Below, piece by piece: positions 1 through 14,549 of a stretch of 64,000 nt of DNA. The stretch lies in NCBI GenBank assembly GCA_008360955.1, contig LUCM01002408.1, forward strand, positions 124,001 through 188,000. The letters run 5' to 3'. The position numbers and the translations under genes were made by a program. This stretch comes from Fasciolopsis buskii. Taxonomy: Eukaryota > Platyhelminthes > Trematoda > Plagiorchiida > Fasciolidae. Under the pieces are notes generated by a model. The model was not told where the DNA came from. It saw only the letters and a list, made by a program, of their open reading frames with translations, and made no database searches. Position 1 is the stretch's first letter. Each line of letters begins with the position of its first letter.

Positions 1-3000
1 GACGTATGTGGGGCTGCGATTGTGCATCACTATTTTCATCCTCGTTTTAGTTATTAGTTTTAGAGCAGCGAATTCTAGGATTATGCCCAATTGACAAAAA
101 TACTGATATATCTGCTCAGAAAATCATCTTCCGCTGTTCCCATCTCAAACATATTGATGCCTACTCCAAACCCAACTTTCCGAAGGTCCATTCAACACAG
201 AAACACAACAGGGTCTCTTTAACCGAAATTCATGTTCGTCGAATCGATAATACAGAGCCGATAATGCTTGGACAGCGTAATTTGTTACCATAATGAGTGG
301 CCATGCACTTCGGAATGAAATTAAAAGTCAAAGATAATCATCTTAAATCAGCAGTCTAACTTTTGTGAAGTAATTCCTTTTTTGAGCATCGTTACTAGTC
401 CTCAGTATTCGTTCTAACATGCATCGGTTTCTGCTCAAGTCACAGCTGACTCTACTATGTAATAACACAGTTCGAGCAGGTTCGGTTGAACAATTTGCCG
501 GTCAAATGGACATACGACAGATGAGGATGAGAACAAAAATGAGTACCCATTTCTGGTTGGCAAATCTTCCATGTGACATTCAAGCTCACGCGAATTCCTG
601 GTCGGCTCCAGTTTGAATTTCTCGAAGTTACCAATGCATTGCGGACTAAATTTGTTGTCTTAACTGCATAGCTTACCGAGCGCCCATCGATTTTGTTCCC
701 GCTACCCTTTGTTGGACGTTCTGTGAATTCAGCATACGTATTTCACACATTTATGATTGCTAACCGTGTCCACTATAGCATGGAATTTGAGGATTCGTAG
801 ACAGTTTAAGGAAGTAGACATTTTTTGTTAGATAGGATGCAGTAACTGAAGCCAATTTTGTGCAAACGGAATCCATAGCCTTGGTTTAGTAGCAACGAAA
901 AACCTTTAGCAAGCTAACCAATGACATGGATCTCGTTTCATTCGTATTATATTTTATTTATTGTGTTCCAGAAAAATTGTAGTTTGCTTTATTTTCTACG
1001 ACTATAGAATTACCGAATATGTGGCAATTAGAAGTGTTTAGTTACCTGGATTTCAACAGAATGAATATAAGTTGTTATTCACGTGTATTCATTCGTTTTT
1101 GGCTTTTTTACTACATGGAACCGTGCTACATTTATACTGTTACCATCAGTCATACTACTTCACACCGACAAAGAGATGCACTACAGGAAATCGTGAAAAA
1201 AAACAACGATCTTTGTATCACCACTCACATGCTTACGGTGCTTTTATAAAATTCAAGCTCAGGTTACCTGGTACGAACACGTTTTAGATCAGTCGAGCAA
1301 ACATGTGATTCGCCTCCAGTGTGTAAACTAGGCACTACTTGTTGTCATACTCATGGCTGAAGAACATCAACAGTGTGGCACGTTTGTTCTTACTCTTACG
1401 AATAGATCTCTTGAAAGAAAGCGAGAGAAGGATGAGTTTGCAGTAAACTTTTCGATTCAGAAAAAAATGTAAAACGTATTTAATTTTTTGGATCAAATTT
1501 AGCCGAAAGAACGATGCGTTTTGAACATATTAGATAAAGTACTCAGCCTTCGAAAATATCTTTAAAGAATAAGTCGACTGAAGGCATTTGTACAAATTGT
1601 CTCAACAATCCACGAAGTACACCGAGGATGTTTATCGAGACTTAATCTGCACAAACCCGGAATTAAACCATCTTTAATTGTGACTAATGTCCTCATGCTA
1701 CTCACACAACACCGCGCCAAATGGATCTGGGGAGAAGTTTATTCATGTAATGATTCAACTTATAGCCAAGCCCATTCGGCTCCATGTGTTAAAACCGCAA
1801 AAGGAAATACTGAGCAACTTTTCGTGACTTCCTGACTACGTTGATCTGTACTCTATAACTTATAATGTTGAATTGCGTTCAGTTGTTGGGATCTAAGGCT
1901 TCAGACTCACATTCATTCTCCCTGGATTTAAGCCGCGATGCTAACCATCTAGACGATGAGTGTGATGTCATGAAACAACCATAAGACCATTAATTCCTGA
2001 AGGAATTATTCAAAACACGATAAAATGTTGAATTAACCGTTGGACCTTAGAGCCGGAATAATGTTCATGCTAAAATTTTGATCGGTTGCATTCTTCGCTA
2101 GGCCTACACCTCAGTCAGTTGCTTCACTGGTTATCGGTGATTGCAAGTGGATACCCTGTGGTTGGGTTCGTGCTCTTCAATAAGTATTGGCCGATACCAT
2201 TCGGTGGAACGAAATCGGGACGGTTTCCAGAAGTACAATCAAAAGGGACCAACTTATCCAAGTGCCCACTGACGGCCACTTGTCATCGAGTGGTTGGATA
2301 ACAAGATAGAGGGGCTAGTCGAATGAAATGTGCATGGGTGTATGTCACGCAGTCAGCTTGCGCGGTTCTATTTTCTCGATACAGTGAATTCAATCATACG
2401 AGCTAAGAAACCGACAAACTTGACGTTTCAGCAAGGCTGGGCCATGCATAATAAATTTTGAAATAATAAGATGGAATTTTAGGTCTATGTGACTTCCTTC
2501 TTCTTGACGCAGCTTGGAAGAATCCGTGATTGTTAGCTAAAAGTCGACATCATTGAAGTCATCCGACTGGATATCGATTTGCCAGGCGATATATGATTGG
2601 ACACAGACAGTAAGGTCGAGTATATGCAACTGCGATAAGTCATACTGACTTACATTTCATCTGTAAGTCAATGAAGGATTTATAGTGTTCAACTGGTAAA
2701 AACCGACTGTCGTATAGTAAAACAACAAAGACCGCATGATGGTATCAAAAGGCCAAGAAGCTACCGAAGTAAATTGAGTCTCTTGTTTTCGTTAACAGAT
2801 TTCGATAAGTCAGCTTGCCCGATCAAACTCGATCATATCCAAGTTGTGTGTTGCCAATGATGACCAGCAAGAAAGACGGAACAGTTAACAAATTTGTTAC
2901 AATGATTTCCACTGAACAGCTTACCATTGATGTAGTGCGGGACATACCATACCGTAAAAGTAAGACATGTTGGAAGCAAAATTTTCCACTGTCGCGGCTC

Positions 3001-3300
3001 TTGTGCAGCAAACGCATCTTCAAATATTTACGCTTCTCGATGACCGGAATAAAACAAACAGACTTATTCTCAATGCACCTTATGACCAACTAAACTATAG
3101 ATAGGATTCTCGGGTTAGTCTGTCAAAGTCTACTGAATTGCTAGTAAACCCAATAGTTCAACTATTGCGAGAAACCGTTTCATGCGTTCTTTTAACTAAT
3201 GGAACGGTTATTGCGTCCAGGAGGAAGAAACGTCAGCCTACTCGGCAATTCAGACTATTTTATCCTTACAAGTTTAGTATGCGAACACAGTGAAAGGACT
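1..3300. other. No gene or repeat recognised
   Basis: Only short open frames occur here (up to 92 codons, at 2815-3093), and they overlap open frames of similar length on the other strand. None contains a motif I recognise. There is no RNA gene, long tandem repeat or retroelement protein signature that I can support. It looks like ordinary intergenic or intronic DNA. Confidence 0.6.
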
Positions 3301-3308
3301 AAACCACG

Positions 3309-3464
3309 TGACCTCTGACGCTCACTCCACTGACGGAGAGGCCAGTTTGTGACCTCAAACTTGGAATGGCATAAAACCATACAAGGTCACTCACTTGACC
3401 AGATCTGACAAAGACCGGACAGAAATACGTCTCTCGTCACCATGACCGAGTGGTATGGTGACCT
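3309..3464. promoter_or_regulatory. Cluster of TGACCT/AGGTCA hexamers
   Basis: Four perfect copies of TGACCT or its complement AGGTCA lie within 156 bases (3309-3314, 3350-3355, 3384-3389, 3459-3464). Two further TGACC cores lie at 3396-3400 and 3443-3447. The copies at 3384 and 3396 form an inverted pair. The copy at 3459 overlaps an 8-bp inverted repeat, GTCACCAT/ATGGTGAC, at 3436-3443 and 3455-3462. AGGTCA is the classical nuclear-receptor half-site, so a receptor-bound regulatory block is possible. A decayed tandem repeat would look the same. No adjacent gene was found. Confidence 0.3.
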
Positions 3465-6400
3465 TCTAAGTCGACACAGGTTTAATTCAATTGGCTTTAG
3501 CTAATCAGAAGTTTGCCACACTAGCAATCTGAATTTCTAGTCCCCTTTCTACGTTGAATACGTATAGATTTGCAAGTCACTCCCACAGGGAGAACTTCGA
3601 TTACAATACACCATGAAGAGGAGTCGCATGACTCTTATCGAATGCCGAGTGGGTTTTATCTTTGACCTTCGTCCACTTTAAGTTATGATCAGGGTGATAA
3701 CATATCAATTGCGGTTTGTGTAAAATGGATGTCAATGAAACAGAATAATCGGTAAAAGTGGCAAGAATAGAAGAAGAAGGAAGGAAGATAACGGGAATAC
3801 GGGTATGCGAGAGAAATCGTGGATGAAGACTTGCATTAATATTGATTTCAGACTGTCTTGTAATCAGACTGCTGTTATTGCTATCTCTATCGGCTTTGAT
3901 CGGCCACCTCGACCTCATTTCAGTTTCGCCCTGTTCATCGAGCAAGGACAACAAAACTGCTTCTTGTCGGTCGACACGATTGTCCTTTATTTGTGATAAT
4001 TAATTTATGTAAGTCTTTTTTGGTTACACTTCAATGGCCGAGAGCCCCCGTCTCTTAGACCCATTGTCTCTGCTTCCGTCATCATTTCAACCATGTTCCA
4101 GTTCGCCTGTGAAAGTGTCAAGAAAATCAGGTTACTTTTTTATTGTTCCAGAATAAGGAGGAAATGAATGAATCCCCATCAGGCTTACCGACTTTCGATC
4201 GATCAGATCCGTGAACCATGCGTCATTCAACTAAGTTCAAATGGGTCTGTCGGTCATTTCTTTTTGCCAGACGCAATTCGACTTCACTGTTCCCTGGTTC
4301 ATCTTGCCGATACAAAGAGATTTTGCAATTCTGGCGTCATTTCGTGGTCTCGTCTTATGACCAACAAGTCTTACAGAAGCACAGTAAAACCAGCGGAGTT
4401 GATCGAATACATGCTTCCGTGGTTTGGTTCAACTACAACTTTTGAATAAATTTCCGGCAAATTTAGCATGTGATAACTCGCCACCAAGCTGATCACTGTA
4501 GGTGTCAGCCGACAGTGGTGTGCTCGGCAACTGACTATTTGGTTTTCTCGGAACACAACAGCTACCTGATGCGCCGTTTGGACACCAGAATCTTGAATGA
4601 ATCATGAAGATAGCATGTGAAAACAAAGCGGTGATTGTTGCAGTTTTTACGAGTCACATTATGCTTTTTACATGCACGCTTCCGGAGATTTCGATGAGAT
4701 TGTGGCTCTTACGCGAACGGCACGGTGCGAAAGAATGTTGATGACTTGAAAGAGGGTACCGTGGAATACATCGTTTTTGAGCCCCATTTACTGCAAGAAT
4801 GATAACTAGCTTTTAGGGAATATTGTCTTACCAATCGTATGCACACCAATAATTGCGATCATCTGTCTATTCACTCTCTAAGCACAACACATATCAACCT
4901 TTACGATTAATCTTATGAATAATGCGATCTGTCAGGACTATCCCAGTTATCTACACTTAGCTTTTCATCATATGTTACCTCACAGTTTCCCAACTCCCAC
5001 CCCAATCAATTAATCTTGTCCTGTTCGCACCCAGGTGAGGCCCAATTTTGCCTGCATATTTTCTGTCGGTGTCCGCTTGCAATCGAATTGGACTGCAGTC
5101 AGAATATTACGAAAATTTTTCTCGACTATATCCCATCTGTTTTCTTTGTTTAAATGTATTCCGATTTTATGACAGAAATGTCCGAACTTGGATACTTCGC
5201 GTCTGTAGAAGCTCGGGTATGCGTACATGTTTCCGCGAATTGGGACTTGGACAATTGGCGAACTTTACAACCGGAGTGCGTCAATTCGTCTATGCGCTAG
5301 CGAGATCCGAATCGGACATTCGGGCTCCTCTTCCAAATATTTCGCTCCAAATTCTGAACACTTCCGACCGCACTGCGGGAAAATTTTTAGTTGCATACGT
5401 AGTGCCTTAGAACAGTTCAATTTTGTCAAACACATGTTGTGATAACCTATGTGTTTTGACCCACGCAGCTGAAGAATTTAACATCAAAGAACCCGTTGAA
5501 TATCAATTCCATGAGGTGAAGGGAAGTTTAAGTAGCATAAGGTTTCACATAACTATCGAGTGCTTCATTGTATAACAAGTATCAGGGAGAAACTCAATGT
5601 TGAAAGCCATAGAAACAGTGCACAGTTGATTCACTGGACCTGTCAGGGATCCTCATCGGGGCATACTTTTAAAGTCACAAATCAAGATCGCTAGATTTAC
5701 GTGCTATTATTCGCGCTACAGGGAGCCTCGCTTTGCCTAGAAACCAGAGTGGACTTGCCAATCGCCCTGGGATCAAGCTGAATACTTAACGTCCAGACTC
5801 GGTACAGCTAAGAAATGAGGGGAAAAGTTGAAACCACTGCCCGGGGACCTAGTTCGCTTATAAGAATAAAAGTTGACTTGCCCTGGTGATATGTTCGGTG
5901 GTGAACAGGGAAATTGCCGGAAATGAAGACCAGAATAGAGACCGTGAACCCAAGGGACTAAAGGCGATCACCTAGTGAGATACGGACCATTCATGGGTCA
6001 CATTTTCGTTCATCCTTAGCTGCGCAGAACGAGAGTGAACTGGAACTGGAATAATCGACGGGAGTTTGTAGATTCAGTCTCTGAGACTGACGGCTATCGA
6101 ACAACATATCTATCCACTGTCTTCGATACGGGATGCAGGCTTGGGAAGAACCATTCCGATATGAACACCATAGCCGCTAGATATCCGAGTTGCCAGTCAT
6201 TGGTTGGTTGACGTCGGCTGAAGACCTGAACCTGTCGCTGGTTCCTATAAAACTCACGTTTTTTCATACCGTACGAAAATGCTTGTTGTTCCTCTAAGTA
6301 ATAGCCTAGCTTGTTGCAGAATGGAGCAGAGACAAATGACATCTTTTGCAAAGAGAGGACTGTAAAACCGAAATCATTGTGCCACCCCAAAATGATACGG

Positions 6401-7944
6401 AAATCACTTAGCCTAACAGTGTGGATGTCACGCTCACATGTACCCACGCACTATGTATTCGAAGTAAACCATTTTTAGTCCGTTAGATTTCGCTGGGTAT
6501 CAGATGACTTGATCTGGAGCTCCGTGATTTTCGAACCAAGCAGGGTTAGGGAAAATGTCACGCATTCGGGATCGAAGCAAAATTTACTCGGCCAAAGGAA
6601 ACACTTTTACTGCTCGATGTTTCTCCACCATTATATGCGGACCGGAATGCGATCAGGTAGAAGAAGGTACTTGACCAAACAAGGAACAGGACGTACACAT
6701 TTCAAACCTTGGTGATCACCTTGGTTTTGAGAGCTGCTGATTTTTATTTTGTCAGTTACCAAGAAGCACTGAACTCTTGATTTCTTGGTGAACGCCAACG
6801 GTAATTGATTATTGGTAACAGGAAATGTTTTCCGATGGGAATATAAGAACAGTAGTGTTTCCAATGTTCATATTGGCGAGTTGGGCTTTGATAATGCATG
6901 GCAAATCGTAATTTACGGTTCACTTCGTGCGAAATGTGTCCCGTAATATGTGTACACAAAACATGCCACTGTCGAACGAAAATAATGAATTCGGTAGCAA
7001 TTAGATAGGTGATAATTTTTTAAACGAATTGTATGCTGACTGACAAAGTCTGAGATTTATGGGACCATTCAATTTCATTTAGTCAGCCGACAATAAAAGT
7101 TTGCCGCCTAAGTTCGTATACCTTGCATGCGGTTCTCAGCTTCACTGTTTTGAAGACTACCAATTAAAGTTGTGCTATGAATAGACCACCGGAGTACAAC
7201 TACAAACGTGTGCATTTCAGTGATGATGACATTTCACGTATAAGTACACGTACAACCTATCACTCCCACATTTGCACGTCTGTGAAAAGCGATGACCACA
7301 GGGGGATATTTGTAAACGGGGATCAACCCATATTTTGAACTAAAACTGAAGATAGGTTCCGAAAAGGCTCTCATTTTGCCATCTTGGAACCAAGCATCAA
7401 TCGCATGGCGAAAGAATAAACTACGGAACACATTTCCTAACGCTATTCCCGTAAGTTAAATGGTCGGAACTCAAGAATGTCAGCCTTCCACAGCCAAAAA
7501 ACACGCATGTGTTTTTCGGTCCCTGTTTGAATTGCAGGTAGATACAGGGCAGTAGTTAATGGTAGGTCGCATGGCTCATTCAGAAGTGTACTGGATATGT
7601 CACTTTGACTGGTGATGAAACGTTTGCGACCTAAACACGAAGCTCAGCCGTCAGAACCCCATGAAAGCCTAGTTTTGCTCGAACGGCTGTTGACTTGAAT
7701 AAAATTGATGTAGAACGATTTTCACCTGGTTAGATTGGATTGGAGAGCAAGAGAGAGAGAAAGACAGAGTCGGGTACAAGTAATTCTACGTTGTCAACTC
7801 GGTGGCTAACTGCATATTGTCATCAGAATCACTAGGAGCAACAATAACGACTTTCTGCCCTGAATAAGTTGAATATTCTCATGGCAGTGTCTTTTAGGGG
7901 TTCAGCACACTAACTTTGTAAATTATGGTAAACACATAAGCGCT
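3465..7944. other. No gene recognised
   Basis: Scattered open frames of up to 120 codons (5048-5410 plus; 3601-3954 and 6094-6447 minus) show no family motif and overlap frames on other strands. I see no tRNA-like sequence, long repeat or retroelement signature. Confidence 0.55.
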
Positions 7945-8043
7945 TGATTGAATAGATGATTGATTGATCGCTGGATTAGTCGGTCGTTGATAGATTGGTT
8001 GATAAATTGACTGATTGACTGACAGGCCGATTCATTGATTGGC
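7945..8043. repeat. Degenerate GATT/GATTGA tandem repeat
   Basis: About 100 bases consist of imperfect units such as GATTGATT, GGTTGAT, GACTGATT and GACTGACAGG, giving a decayed 4-bp simple-sequence repeat. The interruptions indicate an old array. Confidence 0.8.
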
Positions 8044-9256
8044 ATTTGCCGAACCAAAATCTAGGATCACAAAATTACTCAGCCCGTCCAACTGCTTCAG
8101 AAATCGATTAATCTTATCTCTTGCCTTAGCATACGTTGATTCGATTCACAAGATGAACACAATCAAAAAGCAAACATTTCGATCCGAAAACGCAAGTGGA
8201 TAAATGTGCTTGTCCATCGAACAATTATTTTCCATGGAATTTTACCGAATCAGTCGCTGAACTACTCCATCTTTCCCGCAATCGCGAATTATCTATCGAC
8301 CAGACAATGCCGATTTCTTTTGCATACTCTGATATTAGTACTTGTTTCGTACACATATAATTGTACTAGACACACAAAAACACTGTTGGAAAACAAGCTG
8401 CTTTCGCTCCCCGCATTTATCTAGGGCTGCTTAGTAAACAACGGAGTTATTTTCTTCACGATTAGTTCTCTACTACACAATGAAACTCATCCTTTGTGCT
8501 TTTGGTCACAATTAACATAAATGTATATGTGCAGACTTCACTAAGCAGGAACAATCAAATGAATCCGTCTTCACTTGTTCACGCCTAATTTCTGCACCGG
8601 TTGACAATAATGAAATCAAAATCACAATCAATGACTTCGGTGCTTTTTTGATTGCCTGATAAAATGAGGAGTAAAATAGTCCCGGTAGAGTTTCCTTTGA
8701 CAGAACTGATTGGTTTGAACAAACCATGGTCACATGATACGAACGCCATCTAGAAAACATATGCCTTACGGGCGTACTATGACATCAGACATATAAATGT
8801 TTTGTTTTCATCTATCTGTGCGTATCTGCACGTGTATGTAAAAGAGAAACATCAAAAGGGATATCGATTTCACTCGTGCCAGTGGAACAACCTAATGTCT
8901 CGATTGTAAATGTGTGAAGCAAAACCGAGGGGATTCAAATGATTCATTCGTTTGTTGTGAATAAATTAGCTACGGAGAAATTGGCAAGAATGTTTGGACA
9001 GGAAGCCACTTGTGAAAATCCTAAAAAGTGAATTGAGTTGACGGTAGAATTTGGCACAGTCAGCCAAAAATGATCATCGGGGGAGAGAATTTTTGCTATC
9101 TTGTTCGGGATAGGATGTTTCAAAACCATGTGCGAGAATTTAGTTTAAACTAGTCAATTTCAGTCTACTGATAAGTTTATGCTGTTGTCATTCCACTATT
9201 TCAGTCATTACGCCTCCCTTCGGGTATGGTGGACGCAGAATCATGATAAGTTCTAA
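8044..9256. other. No gene recognised
   Basis: Frames of 61 to 82 codons are present (for example 8512-8760 minus) without recognisable motifs. No repeat was detected by eye. Confidence 0.5.
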
Positions 9257-9321
9257 CGGGAGGTCAATCGGCTTAAACGTCTGTAATCCAAAAGGATCAC
9301 AGGTTCGTGTCCTGGATCCAC
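9257..9321 (+). mobile_element. tRNA-like sequence, probable SINE head
   Basis: The sequence resembles a tRNA: a D-arm-like segment (GGTCAATCGGCTTAA), a middle segment, then a T arm. The T arm contains GGTTCGTGTCC at 9302-9312, close to the pol III B-box consensus, and CAGG/CCTG can pair as a T stem. The acceptor stem does not close convincingly and no CCA is encoded, so a functional tRNA is unlikely. Pol III-derived SINE heads look like this. I found no second copy in the window and did not define its 3' end. Confidence 0.4.
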
Positions 9322-12300
9322 CGGTCACCCCGGTGTTAAACGGCTATACGCTGTCGCCCGAATCTTCTCTACTCCTGACGCATTGGGACTTCTGTGATTC
9401 TCTGTCAGTCCAAGTTTCATGCTTCTCGCTACCTTGTAGTGGGTCCCAGTGACTATGGAGTGTCATCCTTCCAACATATTCGCGTTCTAAACATGTTACG
9501 AAAAAAGAAGAAACAGTTATACAATCCTTTTTACTGTGTTATTACTGACCTACGCTGTCATCTTGCAAGGTTTTTTGTGTGAACGCGGTTTCTAAATACT
9601 TGGTGACTTGCTTGCTACTTAGTAGTGATACAAGATATTAATAATTCATACAAACATCTATATATGCACATACTAAAGACGACTTTCATATGCAGTCGTT
9701 TCATTAGCTTGTCAAACATTACACAACCAAAGCATAGTAACAGTCGAGAAATGATTAAATGTTTCCTACATCACTGTCGTCAAACAAGTACGAAACTTAT
9801 CTGAGAAAGGGAAACACTAATCCGGGGAAATAATCAGCCTAAGTGAACCCAAACAAAACGAAGCAAGTGCTTTGGGCTGCTGAAATGACTTGTCGGTTTG
9901 TAAACTTTTCTGACTCTGTTACATAGTACAGAATGTTTGACTGTTTTGCAGGACCGTTGGCTGGGGGATTGGACAAGTGCCGGAAAGCCGAAATAATGAC
10001 GATTAAATCCAACAATTATGGTTTGTATTGCTAGGAATTCGATAATGTAACTTACGTTAGTCCATGTGTGACAGTTGCCGGTGTATTAGAAAGAGGGATT
10101 CATCACCAAGCAAGCTAAACACTCTATGTCAGATTGTTTTCGTGTGCGTGATCTAACAATTCAAGTCTTTCAGTGTATTTACCGATTATGCCAGAATATG
10201 TAAGATGATCAACAGGAGATCAGTAGAGTGGAAATAGGATCGATCGTCTACTCATTGTTTGAGAAGATAATATACAGTCTTACACGAACCGTCCTAGCAC
10301 CTAATGCTTTTGTACCCGCTATTTTTACCCACTTCTAAAGATTGATCCATCTCTGCCGTTTGGAGAGGACTGATTAATTGGTTAGCGTTCAAACACTACA
10401 GGTCTAGCTAACGCTTTTAAACACTCAAATCAATCAGACTGCATGACAACTTACAGAAAAGTACGTGGTGTATGGTGTGATGCCTAACTTCTTTGGAAAG
10501 TACCAATTGTTTAAAAATGAAACTTTCGCGTTATATGCAAATATCCCATTTCTGACAAACTAACATCACGTTTCGGCAAAATCAAAGCGTACTTGTTCGC
10601 TTTGGTCACATGCCGCCGTTCATTCCAACTTGAGAAAATGTTTGGTGAATTTGATGTGCGCCAAAAGATGTTTAATGTTCCGAAATTTCCGCGCATCTTT
10701 TCAACTATTTTACCGCAAATGTTGTATTTGTTTACCGTGAATCGAATAGCACACCCAGTCACTAGTTTCCACAAGTAATTTGCATGCCCGGAGTGCATAA
10801 CAACAAAAGTTGCGCGATGAAATCGGTGTAAATAGCATGCCAACCAATTCGAGTTTGGATGTTAGGACGAACCGCAGTCAAGAGAATGGACAAAGTGATA
10901 GGTTTAAGCAAACTAGTAGACAAAGAAGCCAAATTGTGATATCAGTAAATCTCCATTCCCAAACCGTCAGTTTTCCCATTGTCTTAAATGTGTACAAGTT
11001 GGTGACCGTTGCACACAATCCCTGACATGATTACTGTAGCATTATCTAGCAATCCACCGCGACACTCGACAGAGTCGTGGACACAACGTAACGAAATCGA
11101 ACCACTCGGAGATCTTAATGAACAACTTTCTAGTCCAACAGTTTGGACACAGCATGAAAATGAGATGAACTAGGACAAACGATTTTCCCGAATTCTCCAA
11201 AATGGAAACTGTTAGACCAAATTTCCAATCGAATCAACTGATCTTTGATGTCATTGTGTTCTCATCTAGTATTTGATCGAAATGGTATTTTCAGAATACT
11301 TGTCACTTTATCCTACTTTTTCTTTGCCTGTATCCTTCACACTACTTCGAATAAAAGTGAGACAGCTGTACACACCCCTCGGTATTCAGGAAGGAGGTCA
11401 CGGCTAAGTAAGGATTGTCAAATGTAGAAGTTGACCGGCAGTAAATGAATTCGAATCAACGACTACTGTCTTAAAACTAAAAACACTTTAGAACATGACT
11501 GGAAGTTTGGCATTTCATCAAACTGTCACAGGTGCATGAACGACAACTAAAAGTCCGTTACAGGTTGTCTGACGATCACTTGGACAGCAGCAGATCTTAC
11601 GGTAGTTCAGAGCCAACAAGCAGAGACGTGTACGCAAATTGTCTATCCACCGTTTTGGTGAATCACACCCACTGTCAATCAGACTGCAAGTATTGGATCA
11701 GTTAGCCTAGGCTATTGGATTCGATTGGTAAATGTTGCCACAAAATTATTCGAAAAAGATCGTTAAGGAGTCTGATTTTCAAGCTGTGAAAGACTTCCGC
11801 AACAGCGATCACAAGCTGACGTGTTGATGAAGAGAACTCTCGAGTCAGGGTGTGATGGACCATGTGTAAGGAGATGTTTCGAGTAGTTACCAGAAAGTCA
11901 ATTCGCTTGGTTTGCGTAGAATGAGTTGCCTAAAAATGAAGCATTCATTCTGTGTCGTAAAATCGGGTATGTTAGCAAATCTCTGTTCGAGTAGATGATT
12001 CACAATCCCCAACTTGATCATCCACGAATTCATGGACAACAATGAGATTACTACCGCTCGGCCTAGTTCGATGACACGTTCGAAGTTGTGTTTCTCGTGA
12101 CGCGTTCATAGGAGGAGGCAGAGCTCGAGGTGAAGATTAGGGTCAATAAACCAGAGGTCCGCAAAGCTCTCAACCAAATGCTCTGTACGGGGATTAAACT
12201 TACAAATACTGTGTGCATGAGTGATGAAGTGAAGTTGTATGGACCGCTCAGCAAACGCTTAGCTGTTCTGAGTTGAGTAGACAGAAAAGGGTAGAACTGG

Positions 12301-14549
12301 AACCGAAACGATGAAATGAAGTTCCCAGACTTAGCGGCTACGACCTTGTGGTTTCAAACCCAATTGAACGAGAAATTGGGCGGCCCAATCCAAGAAGTAT
12401 CGACTTCATAATTCGCTCACTGATTGTTTCTACTCATGTGCTTCTCAGCCCTCGTGACGACATTGAATTAAGACGGGCAGTATGAGTGCGTATGATGCGA
12501 CTGGCCTACGCAACAAAACGAAATAGCCCTGCTACAAACGCTTCAAACTTGTTCCCCAAAACCTATTTGGTGAATCAACTCACTGTGAGCAAAACTAACA
12601 AACTGCGGCAAGACATTTGTTGTATTCCAGTTAGAAGGCCAATCAAAGCATTACAAAACTCCGGACAAGTGTTCCCGACTCTGAAACACATAACCTTATT
12701 CAGTCGTTGTCAGCCTACGCCAAGTGATTACGTGACTTTGAGACCCTGAACACGTTCGTTCATGAAGGATTTTAACCAATACGGTTCTGAGAATGGTTGC
12801 AAAACTACATTGTAGGGGCTCGAAAAATTATCTGTGGGCCCCAGCGCCAGTTGTTACCATTGCAGATGTCGCATGATCGATAAGCGCAGTATTAGTGCCG
12901 TCAAAAATCTCAGTGAGTTTGTCCACGTGACTAACGTACCATCGTAGAATAGGCAAACTAGATTTGAAAATCTAGAGTAGACAAACTTTTAGCTATTGCC
13001 TACTGGAATCAACAAATTCACTCGGGATAACTGTCATACGGTGAAGTTCAAGATTGATTTTTGAATGAGAAGGTCGACGGTTTGAAAACTAGGACAGCTG
13101 GCCACTCTTTTGTTTATCATTCACTCTCTAGATTGTGTCGCCATTCTAGGACGTCCATTGGTAGCCGCGCAACAAATAAATAGAAGTAGTAGGTCATTAT
13201 CTGTACTACAAGGAAAGTTCCTATGTCGGGACTTGGACACGTGACAATAAGGAAACAACTGACCATCAATTGGTAACAAATCAAAGTCTACTTTTCCTGG
13301 CCAGAAATCCAATTACAGTAAGCGAGTTAGTAAAATGTGTCCACTTCACCAGTAAGAACTAATTCAGATTAGATTATACAAATGCATGGGTTTGTTATTA
13401 TTTGAACCCGACAAACACTGGAGTTACTTCAGTCAAAGAATTAATGATTGGAGCTCGACTGCAGGACTGGGTGATTTCTTCGTCCTAGGGTTATGTAACT
13501 TGAAGTCTACGATTTCCTTGCGAAAGTATGCACAATAAAACTTTATTCTTCCTTTGATTTTTTGCTTAGCATCCAAACCTGATACCGAATGCTTTCGCGC
13601 TGAAACAATTCCGTACATCCTCAATGTTACCAGAAGTTGAATACTATTCCTTTTAGTAAAGGCTATCTCGAGACCAAAGTTAAACAGTGATTTTAATCCA
13701 TTTGACAGCATTTGCGTCGTTTAGCTTAACAGTTACAGAAAAATGAAGGGAATCCATGTAAGTATCTGAACTCAGTGAATATTTTTTTATAAATCATCCT
13801 CTGATATTAATATTATACGAAAGCTGTTTTCTCTTGAACGCAAAGCATGGTGTGTGAATGAAATCAGAAATTCGAGTACAAAACAGACCACTGCCTATCC
13901 ACGGGATTATTCGTAGGATGGAACAAACGGGGAACTCCAAACAACATATATCTTAGACCCATACGTCACGTGGGAACTGTAATACGTCTTCATAATAACA
14001 GCTTTAATTTAAGCCGAGAATTGTTTGCTTATTCCATTCCAGCTTAATTTATCTAAGATCCAGTTGGGCCCGGGAGGCGATGATCAGAGGCGACTAAGAG
14101 ACAAGCAAGCTTTGACACGTTTTCTGATGCTTTCTTTTTGCGCTAGCTGTGTGTCAAATGGACAATACCAAAAGCTGCTGGCATGTCACTGCCCCCATCC
14201 TCACCCCAGTCGACCAGTCACGTGTCCTCATTCTCAACTTCGGTATACATGTAAATCGCACCGGTCACTTGCCTGATAAGTCGTTCCCAAATGCTTACGT
14301 TGTTTTGGGCTGCCAGCTTTCAGTTTTAAAAAGCTTGCATTCGACAAATGGGATTGCTGATTCAAACACATTATCCATTTAACGGAATTGTTTAGTTAGT
14401 TTAGATTGGACAACCACTGACCTTGCACCAACGTGTTCTGTTTGTAATTGCTGCCCCACACAAACATCTGCTCAAACAGAAAAAGAAACGATAATAATAA
14501 TGAAAGACCGGCTGCAGACTAGTAAGCTGAAGAACTATGCCAAATAAAA
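9322..14549. other. No gene recognised; one perfect hairpin
   Basis: Several frames of 60 to 110 codons occur (10511-10843 minus is the longest) but none has a recognisable domain. A perfect hairpin, CTAGATTT-GA-AAATCTAG, lies at 12958-12975. A bipartite pair of overlapping frames at 14025-14382 adjoins the 3' side of the RTE relic and may just be flanking DNA. Confidence 0.45.

Noticed and set aside
12306..12370. tRNA-like B box (GGTTTCAAACCCA)
   Set aside because: No matching A box at the right distance and no T stem; taken as chance.
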